A stretch of 64,000 nucleotides of DNA, from assembly GCA_902780235.1 (NCBI GenBank), contig CACZEL010000011.1, positions 80,356 to 144,355 of the forward strand, written 5' to 3'. Of the stretch, positions 59,208-64,000 are shown in pieces. The first letter of the stretch is position 1; every line of letters starts with the position of its first letter. The notes beneath the pieces are model-generated. The model made no database searches, was not told the origin of the DNA, and was given only the letters and a program-made list of their open reading frames with translations. The DNA comes from an uncultured Bacteroidales bacterium (GTDB lineage Bacteria; Bacteroidota; Bacteroidia; Bacteroidales; Paludibacteraceae). The translations under genes and the position numbers were made by a program.

Positions 59208-60539
59208 TCACCACAGCAAATACCACATATAGAACGGCAGCGTCAGTAGCGCACCGTTCCGTCCCACATTATAATCTCCGAACTTCAGCGCCGCATGCAC
59301 ATGATATTTCTCCGGATGCTTCAGCACTGTCTGCGTCGACTTCGCATTTCCTGTGTTCGCCTTGCATTCCACCAACGTACACGCGTCCTTATACCGCATC
59401 ACAAAATCTATCTCCAAGCCGCTCTCTTTGTGGAAATAATACATCTTCATCCCCCGTTTTCCCATCAGATCGGCCATCAGATTCTCGAATATCGCACCCT
59501 TGTAACTCAGCATGTTTCCCCGCAATATATCCGATGCCGTATCGTCGTCCAGCATCCGGATGAACAGTCCCGTGTCACCCATGTACACCTTAAACTGATC
59601 ATCTATCGCATTCCCGGCCAACGGCAGCTCCGTGATCTCCAGATTATAACACCGATGAATGATCCCCGCATCCTCGATCCACTGCAAGCATCCCAGATAG
59701 TCCTTGCTCCGTCCTCCTGGCCGTACCACCGAGTACTGGAATTTCTTATTCTCCTTACTCAGCTGACGCGGTATCGACTCAAAGCACTCACGTATCCGCG
59801 GCTTGTCTTCCGTCCGCGCATATTTCACCATGTCGCCTTTGTACTCCTCCAGTATCGCATGCTGCACCTCTTTCAGCTGATTCACGTCATGCGTCGTCAA
59901 GAATTTCTCCACCGCTTCCGGCATGCCTCCTACTATCGTATATTCCAGCATCAACTGACGCATCCGTTGATGAATCCCGTCGCCCACCGGTTCTTCTTTC
60001 TCCAGACACTCACGCAGGTACGCATCCACCTCCGGCTTGATCCCGTTTGCCCACAGCCATTCCTCAAAATCCATCGGGTACATCTCAACGATTGTCTCAA
60101 AACCCACCGGTATCGACGCTTGCTGCTCCTGTTGCTCCTGCTCTTTGGTCTTGTAACCGCTCACGCCCAGCAACGAACCTGTGCATATCACGTCATACCG
60201 TCCGTCCTGCCGGAAGAACTTCAGCGCTCCACGTGCTCTCGGACAATCTTGGATCTCGTCCAGTATCAAGCATGTCTTTCCCGGAACAAAACGAGCCTCC
60301 GGTATCGCTGCCGATATCGTCATCGTCAGGTAGTCCACTTTCAGTGAGTTGTTGAATAACGCCACCAATGCCGGATCTTCACGAAAATCCATGTACACCA
60401 CGTGTTCATAGTTCGCATATGCAAACTGTTTCACCGAACTGGTTTTGCCGCATTGCCGCACACCTTTCACCACCAATGGCTTGTGGTTCGCTTCTTTTTT
60501 CCATGCCTCTAATACGGCTTCAATCTTACGCTTATACAT
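59208..60539 (-). CDS. AAA_14/DUF4143 ATPase
   Basis: 443 residues from ATG 60539 (MYKRKIEAVLEAWKKEANHK). The frame stays open to 60659, but the only start there is a TTG within the -7 box. Walker A VVKGVRQCGKTSSVKQF, Walker B KTCLILDEIQDCPRARGALK, arginine-finger region ICTGSLLGVSGY; the C-terminal DUF4143 domain is a nuclease-like fold with FHKESGLEIDFVMRY and CTLVECKANTG (D-ExK type). Very common in Bacteroidota, multi-copy, role unclear (proposed conflict or regulatory ATPases). Transcribed alone; ends 25 bases from the convergent gene. Confidence 0.88.
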   Translation of the reverse strand: MYKRKIEAVLEAWKKEANHKPLVVKGVRQCGKTSSVKQFAYANYEHVVYMDFREDPALVALFNNSLKVDYLTMTISAAIPEARFVPGKTCLILDEIQDCPRARGALKFFRQDGRYDVICTGSLLGVSGYKTKEQEQQEQQASIPVGFETIVEMYPMDFEEWLWANGIKPEVDAYLRECLEKEEPVGDGIHQRMRQLMLEYTIVGGMPEAVEKFLTTHDVNQLKEVQHAILEEYKGDMVKYARTEDKPRIRECFESIPRQLSKENKKFQYSVVRPGGRSKDYLGCLQWIEDAGIIHRCYNLEITELPLAGNAIDDQFKVYMGDTGLFIRMLDDDTASDILRGNMLSYKGAIFENLMADLMGKRGMKMYYFHKESGLEIDFVMRYKDACTLVECKANTGNAKSTQTVLKHPEKYHVHAALKFGDYNVGRNGALLTLPFYMWYLLW

Positions 60540-60650
60540 AACATGCTTGTTTTTCAGCGATTTAACATTTTTCAAAGCGACTTTTTCTTCATCCTTTACA
60601 CTTTTCCAAGCCACTTTTCTCAACTCCTCCACACTTTTCCAAACGACTTC
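60540..60650 (-). repeat. Repeat-rich leader of the AAA_14 gene
   Basis: On the minus strand the leader contains two copies of TGGAAAAGTGT plus related AAAAGTGGC and AAAAGTCGC, 25-35 bases apart. The frame is open through it, so it would encode VWKSVEELRKVAWKSVKDEE if a non-ATG start were used. Confidence 0.6.
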
Positions 60651-60656
60651 CGGCTG

Positions 60657-60687
60657 CAAAAGTACTGCTTTTTTTTGATATATGCAA
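60657..60687 (-). promoter_or_regulatory. Promoter of AAA_14/DUF4143 gene
   Basis: Minus strand TTG (60687-60685) in CTTGCATATAT, 20-base spacer, TACTTTTG (60664-60657) followed by CAGCCGG. Confidence 0.82.
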
Positions 60688-60762
60688 GAGATAGTTTTTT
60701 TTTTTTGACTATTAGCTGTTTAGCCCGCTTAATAATCGGACATTTATTCATAATAAATGGTA

Positions 60763-60793
60763 TTGCTCACTTGACAAAAAAGCAGTAATTTTG
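60763..60793 (+). promoter_or_regulatory. Promoter of the giant surface-protein gene
   Basis: TTG (60763-60765), 20-base spacer, TAATTTTG (60786-60793) followed by CAGCCG. A second TTGAC at 60771 has the wrong spacing. Confidence 0.75.
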
Positions 60794-60794
60794 C

Positions 60795-60823
60795 AGCCGA
60801 TAAAAATCGGCTCTTTTTGAGCC
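60795..60823 (+). promoter_or_regulatory. Two competing hairpins at the 5' end of the transcript
   Basis: Hairpin 1: AGCCGAT (60795-60801), AAAA, ATCGGCT (60806-60812), followed by CTTTTT, terminator-like. Hairpin 2: GGCTC (60809-60813), TTTTT, GAGCC (60819-60823). GGCT is shared, so they exclude each other. The structure starts at the transcription start itself. The start codon is at 60858. Confidence 0.7.
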
Positions 60824-60857
60824 CTAAAAACGTAATATTTTTAATAAAAATAGTAAC

Positions 60858-63800
60858 ATGAGTAAATTTTTGAGATCATTATCGGCGCTGTTGTTAGTCT
60901 GTTGTATGCCGGTAATGGCACAGCAGCTCCCTGACTCGGGTTTTGAGGATTGGTCGGGTGCGCAATTTGACGGTAAGGAGCAGCCTAAACATTGGAATTT
61001 CTCCAATGTATCCCAATTGGGTGTGAATAAGAACTTCGCACATAAGTCCACCGGTCGAACAGGCGGTTCTGCGCTGAAGATCCAGGACCAGTTTGTGGGT
61101 TTCGGATCGATCGGTGCCACTTCTCCGGGGTACGTGTCGCTGGGTCACCCATGGGCGTATCTGTCCGACCTGTCGTCCATCAATGACGCCACGGCCGGTA
61201 CGTACGGCGGTATCAACTGGCGTTATCGTCCGGACTCGATGGTGGTTTGGATCAAGCGTTACTACGACAGCAGCGTAGATCAGGCTGCGGGCGATCATAT
61301 CGCGGATGAGAATTTCCACTTGCTCTACTACGCATGGTCCGGTACGTCCAAAGGCGAGACCTACAAGGCGAAGGACCTGTCGTGTACGAATGTAGCGAAC
61401 ACGAGTTATTCGTACTACTGCGTAGATGAGGAGTCGGATATCCGTCAAGCGCTGGACGGCAACGAATGCGGAACGAAAGAGTTCGCGAAGCAGATCGCCG
61501 AGGGATGGTTCTATCAGAAGAGGCGTTATGACAACTGGACGCGTATCGTGATCCCTATCTATTACATGAGCGATGACGTGCCGACCAAATGTAACGTGAT
61601 CCTGTCCGCAGGTCGCTATCCGGATTTCCGCGCGAACAGCGGTCAGTACGCGGGTAGCACGATGGAGGTGGATGATATCCAACTCATCTACTCGAGCAAG
61701 GCGCAGAAGATCTATGTAGGCGGTCGTGAATGGAAGGGTTTTGACCCTAACAACACGGGCGAGCAGGTCTATTCGTTGGGCGTAGGCGCGACAACGATCC
61801 CGGAGGTGTCTGCCGTTCGCGGAGCCGGTGTGTTGACGAACACGCGAGGCGGTCGTGCTACTTTCCAAGGTCGCCGTCTGTCGGACTCCGAGTGCAGGAT
61901 CACGTACGGTCAGGTGGACGGCACGCCGACGCTGGTGACGATCACCTCGGAGGACGGCTCTTCGACCACGACCTATCGGATCAAGTTCGTCTCGCAGGCG
62001 TCTAACAACGCGCGTCTGTCGGACATCCAAGTGAACGGCGAGACGGTAAGCGGCTTCAACGCGTACCTGACGAGTTATGATGTAGCTCTGCCGTACGGCA
62101 CGACATCGGCGCCGGTAGTAACGGCAACGCCGCAGGACGGAACGGCCACCTATGTCATCACGCAGGCTACCTCGCCTACGGGTACGGCAAAGATCGAAGT
62201 GACCGCCGGAGACGGCAAGACGAAGCAGACCTATACACTCTCTTTCTCGGTAGCCGCACTGACGGACGTGACGCTGAAGAATATTTTCTTGGATGGCGTA
62301 GCCCTTACAGGCTTCCTGCCGAATAAATCGAACTATACGGTTTCGTTGCCGCTCGGCACAACGACCGCGCCCGCCATCACGTGGGCATCTGCCTATCCGG
62401 CGGGCGTACAGACGGTGACGGTACTGAACAACACGCTCGAGGGCGGTGCGCAGATCCAAGTGACGCTGCCCAACTCGACACTCTCGAAGACCTACAAACT
62501 GACCTATAAGATCGAGGCCTCGTCCTATTCGTACCTCGGTGCAATCCTGTTAGACGGCGACACGCTCCCGGACTTCGTGCCGGAACAGACGATCTATACA
62601 ATCACCTTACCGATGGGTACAACGACCTTGCCGGCGATCACATGGACCAAAGGCGATCCGTACCAAGAGGTGACGATGACCGAGGGCGGGGTAGATGGTA
62701 CGACGCGTATCGAGGTGACGGCAGCCAGCGGCGCCACGACGACCTATCGTCTGCAGTTCCGCACGGAGAAATCGAGCAACAATGCCTTGACGGCCATCCT
62801 GTTAGACGGCGAACCGATCGCGGAGTTTGACAGCGAGACACTCGCGTATGACGTGCTGTTGCCGGCAGGTACGACGAGTCTGCCGACGATCAGTTGGACG
62901 GCAGGAGATGCCTATCAGACGGTAGCGGTGACGATCAACCAGGCGCTGCTGATGGCACGCGTGACGGTGACCGCCGGAGACGGATCGACGCGTCAGTATA
63001 TCCTGCGCTTTGAGATCCAGAAATCCGAGAATGCTTTCCTGCAGATGATCTATCTGGACGGCAACGCGCTGGAGGGCTTTGAGCCTTCGACGCTCGATTA
63101 TACGATCACGTGGTCCACGGCGACGATGCCGAAGATCACGGTGCTGCCCAACGAGGATCAGGCGGTGACGATCGCTGCGACCGCTTCGTACGGTACGGCA
63201 CGTATCGTGGTGACGCCGGACGAGGGTACGCCGAACACCTACCTGCTGCATTTCGTTTCGCCGGATCAGGTGACGATACCCACATTCCCGACGGAGGCTT
63301 TCCCTGCTTCGAACGACGCTTCGTTGGCGGGCTTGTATATAGGCGGTCAGGCGTATGACGCCTTCAACCCGATGCAGTATGACTATACCTATCCGCTGCC
63401 GCGCAGGACGCTGCAGGTACCGGCTGTCGTGCCGGTAGCGGGCGCGAAGGGTCAGACGATCACGGTCATGCACGGTCAGGCAGGGCATACGACGACGATC
63501 CATGTGGTAGCCGCCGACGGCACGACCGCGCAGGACTACCGGATCGCTTTTCCGATGGAGAAATCATCGAACACTTCGTTGTTAGCGGTGGAGATAGATG
63601 GTGTCAATTTCACGTTCGACCCCGCACAACATACCTATACGGGTATTCAGTTGCCATACGGCACGACCGTCTCGCCGACGCTGACGGTAGAGCGTGCCGA
63701 ACCTGAGCAGGCTTTGGTGATCACCGAAGCCCCGATCGGCAAACCCTCGTCTATCGTCGTGACCGCCGAGGACGGCACGAAGGCGACTTATACCTTCTCC

Positions 63801-64000
63801 TACCAAGTGGAGCTGCCCGTGAAAGCGAACGAACTCTTGGGCATTGTGCTCGACGGTATCGGTGCGCTCGACATGACGCAGGCGCCCAACTTCACCATCG
63901 ACCTGCCGTACGGCGCTTCACCGCTGAAGGTCGTTTCGGTAGCGAAGAACTACCCCGAACAGCGCGTGTCGATCGTGGAAGGCGGACTGAACTCGCCGAC
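60858..64000 (+). CDS. Giant surface protein with cadherin-like beta-sandwich repeats, incomplete at window edge
   Basis: At least 1047 residues; open to base 64000 without a stop. Signal peptide MSKFLRSLSALLLVCCMPVM. Residues about 22-260 are a jelly-roll domain of PCMD type (PDSGFEDWSGAQFDGKEQPK through STMEVDDIQLIYSS), seen in Bacteroidota carbohydrate-related surface proteins. From about 270 on come repeats of roughly 85-90 residues, each with L-x-x-I-x-L-D-G and Y-x-V-x-L-P-x-G-T-T (ILLDGDTLPDFVPEQTIYTI, ILLDGEPIAEFDSETLAYDV, IYLDGNALEGFEPSTLDYTI), at least seven so far. This is the cadherin-like beta-sandwich repeat type. Export by the T9SS is likely, but the tail is out of view. Confidence 0.85.
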   Translation, partial: MSKFLRSLSALLLVCCMPVMAQQLPDSGFEDWSGAQFDGKEQPKHWNFSNVSQLGVNKNFAHKSTGRTGGSALKIQDQFVGFGSIGATSPGYVSLGHPWAYLSDLSSINDATAGTYGGINWRYRPDSMVVWIKRYYDSSVDQAAGDHIADENFHLLYYAWSGTSKGETYKAKDLSCTNVANTSYSYYCVDEESDIRQALDGNECGTKEFAKQIAEGWFYQKRRYDNWTRIVIPIYYMSDDVPTKCNVILSAGRYPDFRANSGQYAGSTMEVDDIQLIYSSKAQKIYVGGREWKGFDPNNTGEQVYSLGVGATTIPEVSAVRGAGVLTNTRGGRATFQGRRLSDSECRITYGQVDGTPTLVTITSEDGSSTTTYRIKFVSQASNNARLSDIQVNGETVSGFNAYLTSYDVALPYGTTSAPVVTATPQDGTATYVITQATSPTGTAKIEVTAGDGKTKQTYTLSFSVAALTDVTLKNIFLDGVALTGFLPNKSNYTVSLPLGTTTAPAITWASAYPAGVQTVTVLNNTLEGGAQIQVTLPNSTLSKTYKLTYKIEASSYSYLGAILLDGDTLPDFVPEQTIYTITLPMGTTTLPAITWTKGDPYQEVTMTEGGVDGTTRIEVTAASGATTTYRLQFRTEKSSNNALTAILLDGEPIAEFDSETLAYDVLLPAGTTSLPTISWTAGDAYQTVAVTINQALLMARVTVTAGDGSTRQYILRFEIQKSENAFLQMIYLDGNALEGFEPSTLDYTITWSTATMPKITVLPNEDQAVTIAATASYGTARIVVTPDEGTPNTYLLHFVSPDQVTIPTFPTEAFPASNDASLAGLYIGGQAYDAFNPMQYDYTYPLPRRTLQVPAVVPVAGAKGQTITVMHGQAGHTTTIHVVAADGTTAQDYRIAFPMEKSSNTSLLAVEIDGVNFTFDPAQHTYTGIQLPYGTTVSPTLTVERAEPEQALVITEAPIGKPSSIVVTAEDGTKATYTFSYQVELPVKANELLGIVLDGIGALDMTQAPNFTIDLPYGASPLKVVSVAKNYPEQRVSIVEGGLNSP

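Noticed and set aside
60540-60659. N-terminal extension of the AAA_14 protein from a TTG at 60659
   Set aside because: The TTG is part of the -7 box; the first ATG is at 60539. Repeats there suggest leader sequence.
60894-62459. 521-codon open frame antisense to the giant surface protein
   Set aside because: Arg-rich shadow; the plus-strand frame has a signal peptide and repeated domains.

Overview
The window is a chromosomal segment of a member of the Bacteroidota, most likely order Bacteroidales. It carries a type IX secretion core (PorP, GldK, GldL, GldM, GldN), a complete Bat aerotolerance-type operon, DUF2795 and DUF3098 proteins, and surface proteins with sorting tails. Nearly every transcription unit is preceded by the Bacteroidota promoter TTG-(20 bp)-TAnnTTTG. 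No plasmid, prophage, insertion sequence or CRISPR array was seen. Coding is dense and both ends are cut inside genes (a receiver-like protein at base 1, a giant surface protein at base 64000).

Layout. 1-10440 (minus): one apparent operon with a branched-chain-amino-acid-type ABC importer (permeases, two ATPases), a SAM methyltransferase and a substrate-binding lipoprotein, running with gaps of about 10 bases into a three-gene signalling cassette: a 1081-residue soluble GHKL/histidine-kinase-like protein, a protein of unknown family, and a receiver-domain-like protein. 10455-15407: MgtC-like protein, WG-repeat protein, small lipoproteins and a cassette of small unknown genes with structured leaders. 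15463-19895 (minus): BASS-type transporter, a 51-residue Pmp3-type protein, DUF1963 protein, pectate lyase, YbeY, and an SpmA/SpmB-type membrane protein. 19956-34268 (plus): methyltransferase, cobalamin adenosyltransferase, then a long run of DUF2795, porP, gldK-L-M-N, ftsX, DUF3098, uppP, truB, queA, ung and polA, many overlapping or touching. 34343-34527: tRNA-Arg and tRNA-Asp. 34649-37784 (minus): SGNH hydrolase-like protein, secreted EEP-type nuclease, Sel1-like protein. 37964-46717 (plus): unknown protein, NPCBM-like repeat protein, rimP-nusA-infB, S/T-rich lipoprotein. 46656-54930 (minus): moxR, DUF58, batA-batE. 55585-64000: surface proteins, a small peptide gene, an AAA/DUF4143 ATPase, and the start of a very large cadherin-like-repeat protein.

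Most notable: (i) the ABC importer plus GHKL/unknown/receiver cassette, which may be an undescribed sensing or defence module; (ii) degenerate tandem arrays of 7, 8, 9 or 11 bp scattered through intergenic gaps and inside genes; in three proteins a heptad array itself encodes the hydrophobic core of the signal peptide; (iii) a DNA polymerase I that lacks most of the 3'-5' exonuclease domain, with array-encoded linker in its place; (iv) leaders of rimP and of the giant surface protein that can form mutually exclusive hairpins; (v) nearly leaderless genes, two of them divergent from one palindromic double -33 element.
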